Positions 36,364 to 44,935 of a stretch of 64,000 nucleotides of DNA are shown piece by piece. Source of the stretch: Candidatus Gastranaerophilales bacterium. GTDB lineage: Bacteria; Cyanobacteriota; Vampirovibrionia; Gastranaerophilales; Gastranaerophilaceae. The DNA lies in contig CALURI010000006.1 in NCBI GenBank assembly GCA_944323135.1, positions 57,387 to 121,386 of the forward strand, in the 5' to 3' direction. Made by a program: the position numbers and the translations under genes. The notes under the pieces are model-generated. The model ran no database searches. It was not told the origin of the DNA and saw nothing but the letters and a program-made list of their open reading frames with translations. Every line of letters begins with the position of its first letter. The first letter of the stretch is position 1.

Positions 36364-36510
36364 ACTATGATAAAATCCCGTAAAAAAATAAATTGCTAAA
36401 AAAAAACAATAATTTACAGATTTTGACATAAAAAAATAAATTACCCACTTGCAAAAAAAAAATCAGCATATTATAATAAAAATTGTCGAAAGACATTGAT
36501 AAAAGTATAT

Positions 36511-36588
36511 GGGAGCGTAGCTCAGTTTGGTTAGAGCGCATGCCTGTCACGCATGAGGTCGCGAGTTCGAGCCTCGTCGTTCCCGCCA
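36511..36588 (+). tRNA. trnD: tRNA-Asp (GTC)
   Basis: 78 nt including an encoded CCA. Acceptor GGGAGCG/CGTTCCC, anticodon loop CTGTCAC (anticodon GTC), T-arm with GAGTTCGAGCCTC. A serine recombinase pseudogene on the opposite strand reads into it. Confidence 0.97.
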
Positions 36589-37445
36589 TTTTTAAAATTA
36601 GCACCTTCGGGTGCTTTTTTAGTGCTTGTAGCCTGCATTTCAGCTTGTTCGAGAGTCGCTATTTTATTTTCTTTTTTTAATAGACTATTAAAGACCGGAT
36701 ACAGCTCTATATCTAGCTTTTTGTTATAATAGGTTATTTTCGATATAACTAGCTTTGTTATAAAACTTTTATCCTCAATTGAACCTTTTAAAAACATTTC
36801 GTGTGCATTTTTTGCAAAACTTAAAAGTTGCTCACAATTCATGTAAAATTGTTCATCAGCAACATCTAACATACTCAACTGCTCCATCAATTCATTTTTC
36901 TCTTTTCTCCACTTCTTGTTTTGTATTCTCCAAAACTCTTCATCTATAACTCCCTCACATTTGTCGATATAAGACTTTTCTATGAGCTTCTGTAATCGAC
37001 TAATCTTTGCATTGATAGTCTTTACACAATTGCGTTGATAACTGTTTTTCTTATCGTGCAGCTCCATCACAGTTTGCAAAATCCCATTTAACATTGACTT
37101 ATCAAACTTCAACCGACTTAAAATATCAGCAGTTGCTTTATCAAGTTTATCTTGATTTATATAAGACAATTTTTTGCATCCTTTGCGGTGATAATCACTA
37201 CAATGATAATACACATATTTCCCTCGTTTGAGTTCCGGAGATAATATCCCTCCACAAGAACTACATTTTAAAAATCCTTGGTATGGGAATTTTAAATCAT
37301 GAGTTCGAGCTCTGTTTAGTGAATTTAATCTATTTTGAATAGCATTAAATGTCTTAACATCTATAATCGCTTCGTGCTGAGCATTTTCACATACATAACC
37401 TCGATATTCAAACTTTCCGATATAAAAAATTTTAATATAAAAAAT
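36531..37445 (-). pseudogene. Truncated large serine recombinase (C-terminal part only)
   Basis: The open frame starts abruptly after a stop at 37446 and encodes 'IFYIGKFEYRGYVCENAQHE', a recombinase zinc ribbon ('CSSCGG', then 'YYHCSDYHRKGC') and the coiled-coil C-terminal domain. The N-terminal resolvase domain with the catalytic Ser is missing, so it cannot recombine DNA. The frame runs on through the tRNA-Asp terminator and the antisense of the tRNA before stopping at 36531. Remnant of an integrated element. Confidence 0.85.
36600..36621 (+). terminator. Terminator of tRNA-Asp
   Basis: AGCACC-ttcg-GGTGCT followed by a T-run; a UUCG tetraloop hairpin directly after the tRNA. Confidence 0.9.
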
Positions 37446-37447
37446 TT
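37421..37447. repeat. 12-bp direct repeat at the recombinase truncation point
   Basis: TATAAAAAATTT occurs twice, separated by three bases, exactly where the recombinase frame begins. It may mark the deletion or recombination junction. Confidence 0.5.
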
Positions 37448-37479
37448 AAAAGGAAAGCTGAGTAAACTCCGCTAAAAAC

Positions 37480-37866
37480 TTATTTTTCAATTAATACATG
37501 ATTTCCGTTAATAGTAACCCATTTCCCATCACCTGTTCCACTACTTGAATTTGTGGATTTCGTTTTAGAATTAGAACTAGAATTTTTTGTCTTTTTTTCT
37601 TTTGAATAAGTATTGACTCTATTTGGAACATCTTTATCATAAGGTACTCCAATAGTATTCATTTGTGCAAGAATTGCTTTTTCATTATCCAAATATTCTT
37701 TTGAAGACATTTCAGAAATATTTTCACGGGTAAAAATTTTATTTTCACCACTTTCAGGATTTATAAAATTTGAATAATCAATATTCGAAAAATCTGATTT
37801 TATCTGGCCGTTTTTAAGTTGTTCCATAATAATGGACTCATTCTGGACAAATTCTTCTGGAGACAT
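37480..37866 (-). CDS. Mobile-element protein with internal repeat and WVTINGNHVLI end
   Basis: 128 aa. Two copies of a short helical motif ('MSPEEFVQNESIIMEQL', residues 1-17, and 'MSSKEYLDNEKAILAQM', about 53-69), a Ser/Thr/Asn/Lys-rich linker, and the C-terminal 'GKWVTINGNHVLIEK', an ending common in phage head-morphogenesis and toxin-like proteins (family knowledge, loose). Starts 12 nt after the upstream gene's stop, so same operon. Function unknown. Confidence 0.6.
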   Translation of the reverse strand: MSPEEFVQNESIIMEQLKNGQIKSDFSNIDYSNFINPESGENKIFTRENISEMSSKEYLDNEKAILAQMNTIGVPYDKDVPNRVNTYSKEKKTKNSSSNSKTKSTNSSSGTGDGKWVTINGNHVLIEK

Positions 37867-37878
37867 TTTCCCAATTTG

Positions 37879-38388
37879 TTATTTTGTATAAGCTGAATCA
37901 ATTGGAGCTGCATTCCCTGTTATAACACCCTCTTTATAAACTCTTTTATCATCAGGATTAGTAATTAATTTTCCACTTTTCATACGCTCCATCACTTTTC
38001 TCGCAATAACATCATTTATTTTTTGAGATGGTGCAGTTGCCCATACCCCATATTCCTGAATAATTTCTTTTGCAATTTCACGACCTTGAGCATTATTCCA
38101 TTTGTCCATATTTTCTTCACCTTTAGATTGTCCCATGTCTTTATTTCCTTGCATTTCATGATAATCTCCAGCAAATTTTGCAATATGTTTACCTGCAAAT
38201 AAAGCAAGCTGAGCCTGCATGTAAGTATGCTTAAAGGCATCAGCTTCATTATTCCAAGTCGCATGAGATCCAGTTCCCATTTCAAAACCATATTTTTTTT
38301 AATATTTTGTAGTTGCATCAAATACATAACTGCTATATTTTTTAGCAGGATAGTTAAACGGATTTAAATTATTATTTTTTTGTTTCAT
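37879..38388 (-). pseudogene. DUF6973-like protein interrupted by an in-frame TAA
   Basis: ATG 38388 has a good GGAG SD and opens MKQKNNNLNPFNYPAK..., but codon 30 (38301-38299) is TAA; the same frame continues without another stop to 37879. The downstream part has 'NNEADAFKHTYMQA' and 'ENMDKWNNAQGREIAKEI', resembling DUF6973 proteins linked to toxins and phages. The internal ATG 38280 has no SD, so I treat the gene as broken unless the stop is read through. Confidence 0.65.
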
Positions 38389-38417
38389 TATAATGCTCCT
38401 TATGTTATAAGTATTAT

Positions 38418-38804
38418 ATGCGGTTAGATAAATATATTTCGTTAAGTCTTTTTTCTTTAAACTCTTATTTCATTGTTGCAGAGATACTTTATGTATGCTT
38501 CATCTATAAGTTTATAGATCAAATTTTCCCGAAATTTTTTATTTCAACACAAACTATATGTTCAATATATTCATTTCTTATGTACTTGAACATTTTACTA
38601 TTGATTCTATTTTGTATTGAAAAACGTATTCGAAAAAAATCCCCTAAATTTTTATTCAAAATAAATTTCAAAAATAAAACAATTAGAACTGCATATAGAG
38701 CATTTTTTTATTTCGGCTATTACTTTTCTATTTTGAACCTATTTATTTTTATACTATTTATATTTACTATATTGTTTTTATGGACACCTCCCTTACATTT
38801 TTAA
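38418..38804 (+). CDS. Small membrane protein of unknown function
   Basis: 128 aa, very hydrophobic, with three or four transmembrane segments (about 12-35, 45-65, 92-122) and a basic loop between ('CIEKRIRKKSPKFLFK'). TATAAG ends six bases before ATG 38418, so the message may be leaderless; no SD. Divergent from the interrupted DUF6973-like gene inside the decayed element. Function unknown. Confidence 0.45.
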   Translation: MRLDKYISLSLFSLNSYFIVAEILYVCFIYKFIDQIFPKFFISTQTICSIYSFLMYLNILLLILFCIEKRIRKKSPKFLFKINFKNKTIRTAYRAFFYFGYYFSILNLFIFILFIFTILFLWTPPLHF

Positions 38805-38919
38805 ACACTACAAATTTTGGGATTCATTAGAATCCGGATTTGTTACTATTTATCGGCATAAACAAGTGGTATCAGAACATTATACCATTCAAATCAAAGA
38901 TCCGTCAACATTCAAAATT

Positions 38920-39868
38920 CTAAAAGCCATTTCTACCTAAACGTTGAGTCCTTAAGTGAATTATTTCAATCAATTCTTCAGTAGTCAAATCGCATACCCT
39001 TGCCTGCTCATCAACTCTAAACGTTAAACCTTTTATAATTTGAATATATTCTTGTGGCTGCATATTTGCATACTGCTTTAGCGTTGTTGAAAGATATGCA
39101 TGACCCACATTTTGAGAAATAGCCTTTATCTCACGCCCATTTCTTGCCAATCTGAATGCTGTATCTACTGCCAAATGTCTAAACTCGTGAGCAGAGTACG
39201 CAGGAATATCTTTATCTATACATCTAGATGCTACTATTGCGTTAATTTTAGATTTAGATGAATAAAATTCATTAGACAAAACATATAAGGCTGAATTTAC
39301 TTCACTCGAAACTAATTTAGGGAACAGCGGATCTGTAGTCTTAAAATGCTTAATTTCAGTTAAAAACTGTAACCAATCTCTTATAATATCTGTATAAACT
39401 TCATCAAAACGAAATAGTGTCCCAATAATATATTTGTTTCTTTTTGTATGTACACCCTCTGTTGGATTTTGCACTAAATCCAATGTTTTAGGGTTCGACG
39501 CACCTAATGGTAAAGTTCTCACTGCATCAACTCTACCTGCAGATAGTAACAAGAACCATAAAAGAGCCTTATCACGTCTATCAACGTCATTATTTACAGG
39601 GAAATCAATAATTTCATTAAATTCATCCAATGTAGGATATTCTTGAATTTTATGTTTTGAAAGTAGACCCTTTTCTGCATTGGTTAATTGTAAAACTTTA
39701 AGAGCTTCACTAATATTAGGTTTAGAAACTTTCTTACCAATAATCCCAAATATCATCTTTGTACTGCTTAACTGTCTTTTCATCATAAGACATTTTTGTC
39801 CCAACGGTTAAGTAAGTACAAAATTCATTGATTAAACTCTCTCCTAAACGATTTGGCTTATTTCCCAT
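38920..39868 (-). pseudogene. Tyrosine recombinase (phage integrase), frameshifted
   Basis: The catalytic domain is intact: 'SAGRVDAVR', 'HEFRHLAVDTA' and 'GHAYLSTTLKQY' supply the Arg/His/Arg/His/Tyr residues. However, the N-terminal core-binding part begins at ATG 39868 in another frame ('LINEFCTYLTVGTKMSYDEK') and stops after about 44 codons near 39737. Removing one base near TGGTAAG would join 'DIWDYW' to 'KKVSKPNISEAL'. The continuing frame has only a TTG start at 39804. It lies just downstream of an abnormal tRNA in the same orientation, as integrases often do. Confidence 0.75.
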
Positions 39869-39967
39869 AAAATAATATTAGCATAAAATAAGCGTAAGGG
39901 AACTTGATATACTTAAATATTAGTTTCGCAATATCAGATAATTTACATAAAATAAGCAACAAAAAAC

Positions 39968-40076
<109 letters not shown>

Positions 40077-40130
40077 AATATATTCAAAGAATATACTTAA
40101 TTTATCATTAAAATTATAAAAAATCAAGTA

Positions 40131-41147
40131 CTATATTTTCAATGATTCAGAAGAAATTATCTCTTCCGCTCCAACGATTTGTGAATTCAAATCCATTTTT
40201 ATTTCGCAATTTGAAGCAATTACACAGTTTGAAATATGGACATTTGAATCAATTACAACATTATCCCAGATTATACTGTTTTCAATAACAGCATTTTCTC
40301 CAATATTTGAATATTTTCCGATAACTGAATTCCCTATAAATTTTACAGACTTTGGAACCACTGAATCTTCAATTATATATGAACCTGTGCTTGTTGAAAC
40401 AATAGGGGAATGAGAAAACTCGCAATCTCCGTTAAATAAATCCCAAGTTGATTGAATATATTGATCTAAAGTCCCAATATCACTCCAATATTCATTAACA
40501 GCGAATGTATTAATGGCATGCTCTACTAAAAGTTTAGGAAATACATCCTTAGCAAAATCATAAAATGTGTTTTCAGGAATATAATCAAAAATTTTATAGT
40601 TAAAAATATAAATTCCGGTATTTATAAAATTGCTTTTTGCTTTATCTATTGCTGGTTTTTCTTGAAATTCAGAAATAAAGCCATCATTATCTGTAACCAC
40701 AACGCCAAAATTTTGAACTTCTTCTAAAGATATTTGTTTTATACCGATTGTTGCAATAGCATTTGATTTCTTATGAATTTCAATTCCTTTTTTTAAATCT
40801 GCATTTGAAAGTCCGTCTCCAGACATTACTAAAAAAGAGCTGTCTTTATCAAAAAAGAATTGACATTTCTTTAAGCCGCCTGCCGTACCTGATAAAGCAC
40901 TCTCCTTTATATAATTAAAATTCAATCCGTAATTATTTTCAGAATATCTTTCAATAATCTTATCAGCCATATAATAAGTATTGCAAATTACATCAGTTAT
41001 ACCGATTTTAGAAAGATTTTCAAATAAAATATCCATAACCGGTCTATTTGCAATAGGAACAAGAGGCTTAGGGATATACTTAGTCAATGGTTCTAACCTT
41101 GACCCTACCCCTGCTGACATAACCATTGCTTTATTAATCCCGTTCAT
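40131..41147 (-). CDS. NDP-sugar nucleotidyltransferase (mannose-1-P guanylyltransferase-like)
   Basis: 338 aa. N-terminal nucleotidyltransferase domain with 'SAGVGSRLEPLTKYIPKPL' and 'MSGDGLSNADL', then a C-terminal left-handed beta-helix with hexapeptide repeats ('IGKYSNIGENAVIENSIIWD'). The family activates hexose-1-phosphates for polysaccharide synthesis; GDP-mannose or UDP/dTDP-sugar specificity cannot be told from sequence alone. Monocistronic. Confidence 0.88.
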   Translation of the reverse strand: MNGINKAMVMSAGVGSRLEPLTKYIPKPLVPIANRPVMDILFENLSKIGITDVICNTYYMADKIIERYSENNYGLNFNYIKESALSGTAGGLKKCQFFFDKDSSFLVMSGDGLSNADLKKGIEIHKKSNAIATIGIKQISLEEVQNFGVVVTDNDGFISEFQEKPAIDKAKSNFINTGIYIFNYKIFDYIPENTFYDFAKDVFPKLLVEHAINTFAVNEYWSDIGTLDQYIQSTWDLFNGDCEFSHSPIVSTSTGSYIIEDSVVPKSVKFIGNSVIGKYSNIGENAVIENSIIWDNVVIDSNVHISNCVIASNCEIKMDLNSQIVGAEEIISSESLKI

Positions 41148-41336
41148 AATTGCCTATTTTACAATAAAAAAGAATTTATTGCAAATTTTTAATCACACCA
41201 AATACAACTTGAAATAAAGAATAGATAAAAATTTAATTTCTTGAAAGAATAAAAAAAATATGATACGATTTATTTATTATATTAAGAATTATTTTAATAA
41301 ATTATAAATAACAGAAACTTATATGGAGGAATTATA

Positions 41337-41531
41337 TTGAAAAAGAGCTTATATTTTTTAGGAGTTATACTCGTAATGAATATAATTACCCCTCAATGTG
41401 CTTTTGCATATCTGGATCCAGGTACAGGCAGTATGGTATTACAAATGCTTATTGCAGGATTTGTCGGAATAGGTTGTACATTTAATATTTGGAAAGATAA
41501 AGTAATAAATTTTTTTAAAAAAGGGAAATAA
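41337..41531 (+). CDS. Small membrane protein preceding a methyltransferase/sulfatase cassette
   Basis: 64 aa. A signal-like N-terminus, 'AYLDPGTGSMVLQMLIAG' and a second hydrophobic segment, ending in a basic tail. The 'YLDPGTGS' protein type is often found beside envelope phosphoethanolamine/sulfatase-like genes (family knowledge). TTG 41337 is the start, six bases after GGAGGA. Its stop overlaps the next ATG. Function unknown. Confidence 0.75.
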   Translation: MKKSLYFLGVILVMNIITPQCAFAYLDPGTGSMVLQMLIAGFVGIGCTFNIWKDKVINFFKKGK

Positions 41532-42895
41532 TGAGTAATACTGAAATAAAAGAAGAAGCATCTTTTAAAGATCCTGATGCAAGGGTATTTATAGAAAACG
41601 GTAATTATGTAAGGAAAATTTATAAAAGATATATAACGGAATATAAAAAACTTATGAATTCAGGATTATATAATGAGCTGACTTCAAAAAATCTTTTAGT
41701 AAAACATGAAGAAATCAAATTAGAGGACAATTGTATTACCATAAAACCGGAACAAGTATTTATATCATATCCTTGGGAATGGTGTTTTTCTCAATTAAAA
41801 GATGCAGCACTAGCTACTTTAAAAATTCAACAAATTGCATTAGATTATAACATGTCTCTTAAAGATGCAAATTGTTTTAATATTCAATTTTTAGATAATA
41901 AACCTATACTAATTGATACATCATCATTTGAAACTTACATAGAAGGAACACCTTGGGTTGCATACAAACAATTTTGCGAAAATTTTATTGCCCCATTAGC
42001 TCTTATGGCATATACTGATTTAAATCTTAACGGCTTATTTTTGTTAAATATTAATGGAATTTCTCTTGAACTGGCTGCAAAACTTTTACCGTTTAAAACG
42101 AAATTTAATCTTAATTTATTCACACATATTCATCTGCATAGCAAAATGCAAAATAAATATTCTGAAAATTCTAAAAAAATTACTAATATTAAAATTAATA
42201 AACAACAACTCAAAAATATACTAAATAACCTGCAAACTACTGTTGAAAATATAAATCTTCCAAAATATAAAACAGAATGGGAAAATTATTACAATTTTAC
42301 AAACTATACAGAAAAAAGCTTTGATGAAAAATACAATATTATAAATAAATTTCGTTCAATGATATCTCCTAAAAATGTTTGGGATTTTGGAAGTAATACA
42401 GGAATATTTTCGAGAATTTTTTCAAATAACGGTGCAAAAGTAACCGCTTTTGATATTGATAAAATGGCTATTGAAAAAAATTACCTTAAAATAAAAAAAG
42501 ATAATGAAAAAAATATTTTCCCGCTTATTTTTGATCTTGCAAATCCTTCTCCATCACTTGGCTGGGCGAATAAAGAACGTAAAAATTTAATTCAAAGAGC
42601 TAAAAATATTGATTTAATTTTAGCACTTGCATTAATACATCATTTAAGATTTACATACAATATCCCACTGGAAAATGTTGCTGAATATTTTTGCAATATC
42701 AGTAAATATTTAATTATTGAATTTGTTGATAAAAAAGATTCTAAAGTCCAAAAAATGCTATTAAATAGAAAAGATATTTTTGATGATTATACAAAAGAAA
42801 ATTTTGAAACTGTATTTGAAAAATATTACAAAATTCTAAACAAAGAAAGAATTTCAGATACTGAACGAACATTATATTTGATGGAGAAAAAATGA
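41531..42895 (+). CDS. SAM-dependent methyltransferase with N-terminal accessory domain
   Basis: 454 aa. The C-terminal third has a class I methyltransferase core, motif I 'VWDFGSNTGIFS' (about residue 281-292) and acidic 'TAFDID'. The N-terminal ~250 residues form a separate domain ('YPWEWCFSQLKDAALATL', 'DANCFNIQFL') often seen in glycan-linked methyltransferases related to NoeA. Overlaps both neighbours by a few bases, so all three are coupled. Substrate unknown; an envelope glycan is likely. Confidence 0.82.
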   Translation: MSNTEIKEEASFKDPDARVFIENGNYVRKIYKRYITEYKKLMNSGLYNELTSKNLLVKHEEIKLEDNCITIKPEQVFISYPWEWCFSQLKDAALATLKIQQIALDYNMSLKDANCFNIQFLDNKPILIDTSSFETYIEGTPWVAYKQFCENFIAPLALMAYTDLNLNGLFLLNINGISLELAAKLLPFKTKFNLNLFTHIHLHSKMQNKYSENSKKITNIKINKQQLKNILNNLQTTVENINLPKYKTEWENYYNFTNYTEKSFDEKYNIINKFRSMISPKNVWDFGSNTGIFSRIFSNNGAKVTAFDIDKMAIEKNYLKIKKDNEKNIFPLIFDLANPSPSLGWANKERKNLIQRAKNIDLILALALIHHLRFTYNIPLENVAEYFCNISKYLIIEFVDKKDSKVQKMLLNRKDIFDDYTKENFETVFEKYYKILNKERISDTERTLYLMEKK

Positions 42896-44694
42896 ATAAA
42901 AAAGATAGATTTATTTGTGCATTAATTAGTATTATTTTACTATTTGTTACGAATCTTATTCAAAATAATTATTTCACTCAAAAAAATGTTAATATCCCAT
43001 TCTCAAAAATTGAAACAACTTGTAATAAATTAAATACTTTATGCAAAAGTTCCATAAATCTTAATCTTTCTCAAAGCACAAATATAAATGATAAATTTGT
43101 AACAGTAGATATTCAAAATCAAGTAATAACATTTAAAATTCTACAAATTTTCTTAATTTGCATACTTGCAGGAATATTTATTTTGACAATTTATTTAAAC
43201 AGAAGAAATAAAAAAGAAGATACTGATTTTTCATTTTGGAATACCCTTCTTTTTGGTTTTTTAGCTGTTTATCAAATTTTTTACCTGTATACAAATAATA
43301 TAAACAACATATTAATAAGTGGAGGTACAATCCTTCTTATAAGCTTATTATCTTATTTAATTCTATTTGGTTTAATTAAACTCATTACAAAACACAATAA
43401 TGATTCAATATTAATAACTATAATACTATTGACAATACTTTATAATATTAAATTGTTCTTAGGAACTTACCCTTATTATAATAATTTTGAAATTATAGGA
43501 ATTACCTTCCTATTAATAATTACTATAACATTAATCAATACAAAAAAAATCATCATATTTCTTAAACCATTTACAATAGCATTAATTGTTTTGTGTTTAT
43601 TTAACGGAATATCTAAAGAAATCAGAACTTCAAACATTGATTATATTGGGACAAAAAATCTTCAAAATTTTAATCTTTCTCCAAAGACAAATAGAGATAT
43701 TTATATAATTCTTTTGGATATGTACGCCGGAAATGATACTTTAAAACATCTCGGATATGACAATTCAAAATTTTTAAATACATTAAAAGAAAAAGGATTT
43801 TTAGTTTTTGATAACTTAGACAGTAATTATAATAAAACATTAGCGAGTATTCCTTCTGTCTTAAACTTTGATTACCTTGATACACTCCCTTATAAAACAT
43901 CTTCAGATGCTATTAGTGAATCTGCAATGTTCAGAATAGCAAAAAAATTAAAATACAATATATATTATCTTAATTCTTGGCCTCTTGAACTTTCTATAAA
44001 AGATAAATATATAAAACATATTTATAATTCTGATTTTTATTTGGGTCAAGCTTCTTTAGCTTTATTTTTTAACAATACAATTTTTGAACCTGTGATAAAT
44101 ATATTAAATAAAACAAATCCAATCGAAAATACTTTAAAATATATGGATATAGTAATTAAAGATAATAAATCTAAAAAATTTGTATTCGCACATTTCTTAA
44201 TGCCTCATCCTCCCTATTTATATGATGAAAATGGTAATATCATAAAAAATCAAAAAGACATTAATATTCAAAAATTACAATTTAATCAAAATAATGAAAG
44301 TTATTTAAACTTTTTAAAATATACAAATAATAAAACATTAGAAATAGTAAACAAATTATTATCAACAGACAAGAACAAGCCAATTATTATCATATTCGGG
44401 GATCATGGAATTCGTAAAACATACTATACGAATAATGAACAAGAACATTTTTCTGAATTAACAAAAGACAAATTCTTTTTAAAAGGGCATTTTAATACAT
44501 TTTTAGCATATTATAACCCTGACTTAAATAAAGAAAATTATAAAAATACACACAGTTTAGTAAACTTTTTCAGGAGATTTGCTAACGAATCATTTGGCAC
44601 TGAATTTAGTTCCCTTCCTGATAAAAAATTCTATATTTATTATGATAATTCACTAAAATATATACATAATATAAAAGGACAAATCGTAAAATAA
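42892..44694 (+). CDS. Membrane-bound sulfatase/phosphoglycerol transferase-like protein
   Basis: 600 aa. Several transmembrane helices in the first ~240 residues are followed by an alkaline-phosphatase-superfamily domain: 'IILLDMYAGNDT' (about 270-281, metal-binding Asp and nucleophile Thr candidate), 'MPHPPY' (about 436) and 'IFGDHG' (about 500). This layout resembles LTA synthase/OpgB/EptA-type enzymes that decorate surface polymers in the periplasm. ATG overlaps the methyltransferase stop (ATGA). Confidence 0.82.
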   Translation: MNKKDRFICALISIILLFVTNLIQNNYFTQKNVNIPFSKIETTCNKLNTLCKSSINLNLSQSTNINDKFVTVDIQNQVITFKILQIFLICILAGIFILTIYLNRRNKKEDTDFSFWNTLLFGFLAVYQIFYLYTNNINNILISGGTILLISLLSYLILFGLIKLITKHNNDSILITIILLTILYNIKLFLGTYPYYNNFEIIGITFLLIITITLINTKKIIIFLKPFTIALIVLCLFNGISKEIRTSNIDYIGTKNLQNFNLSPKTNRDIYIILLDMYAGNDTLKHLGYDNSKFLNTLKEKGFLVFDNLDSNYNKTLASIPSVLNFDYLDTLPYKTSSDAISESAMFRIAKKLKYNIYYLNSWPLELSIKDKYIKHIYNSDFYLGQASLALFFNNTIFEPVINILNKTNPIENTLKYMDIVIKDNKSKKFVFAHFLMPHPPYLYDENGNIIKNQKDINIQKLQFNQNNESYLNFLKYTNNKTLEIVNKLLSTDKNKPIIIIFGDHGIRKTYYTNNEQEHFSELTKDKFFLKGHFNTFLAYYNPDLNKENYKNTHSLVNFFRRFANESFGTEFSSLPDKKFYIYYDNSLKYIHNIKGQIVK

Positions 44695-44757
44695 AATATT
44701 ATAATTTGCTTGCTTTTTCTCAATATAAGTGCTAAATTATATGTATGATTTAACTTT

Positions 44758-44830
<73 letters not shown>

Positions 44831-44834
44831 GAAT

Positions 44835-44870
44835 AAAAAGACAGAATTTAAAATTCTGTCTTTTTATTTT
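44835..44870 (+). terminator. Terminator of tRNA-Lys
   Basis: AAAAAGACAGAATTT pairs with AAATTCTGTCTTTTT almost perfectly, followed by T-rich sequence. Confidence 0.85.
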
Positions 44871-44923
44871 ACAAAATCTTATTTAAAAATAAGCAAAATA
44901 TTAAGCCGACTTGACACATGTTG

Positions 44924-44929
44924 TATAAT
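44924..44929 (+). promoter_or_regulatory. -10 box six bases before the TolC start codon
   Basis: TATAAT at 44924-44929; ATG at 44936. No SD fits between, so a leaderless mRNA is likely. The TTGACA at 44911 is too close (7 nt) to be its -35. Confidence 0.5.
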
Positions 44930-44935
44930 TGAATT

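Noticed and set aside
36365..36604. Minus-strand open frame over tRNA-Asp encoding an 'RLELATSCVTG'-type peptide
   Set aside because: This is the well-known spurious translation of antisense tRNA sequence; no SD or homologous domain.
38016..38327. Minus-strand open frame of 103 codons
   Set aside because: Different frame within the DUF6973-like gene; leucine/lysine-rich shadow without SD.
44911..44916. TTGACA as -35 of the TolC gene
   Set aside because: Only 7 nt from the TATAAT; too short for a promoter spacer.
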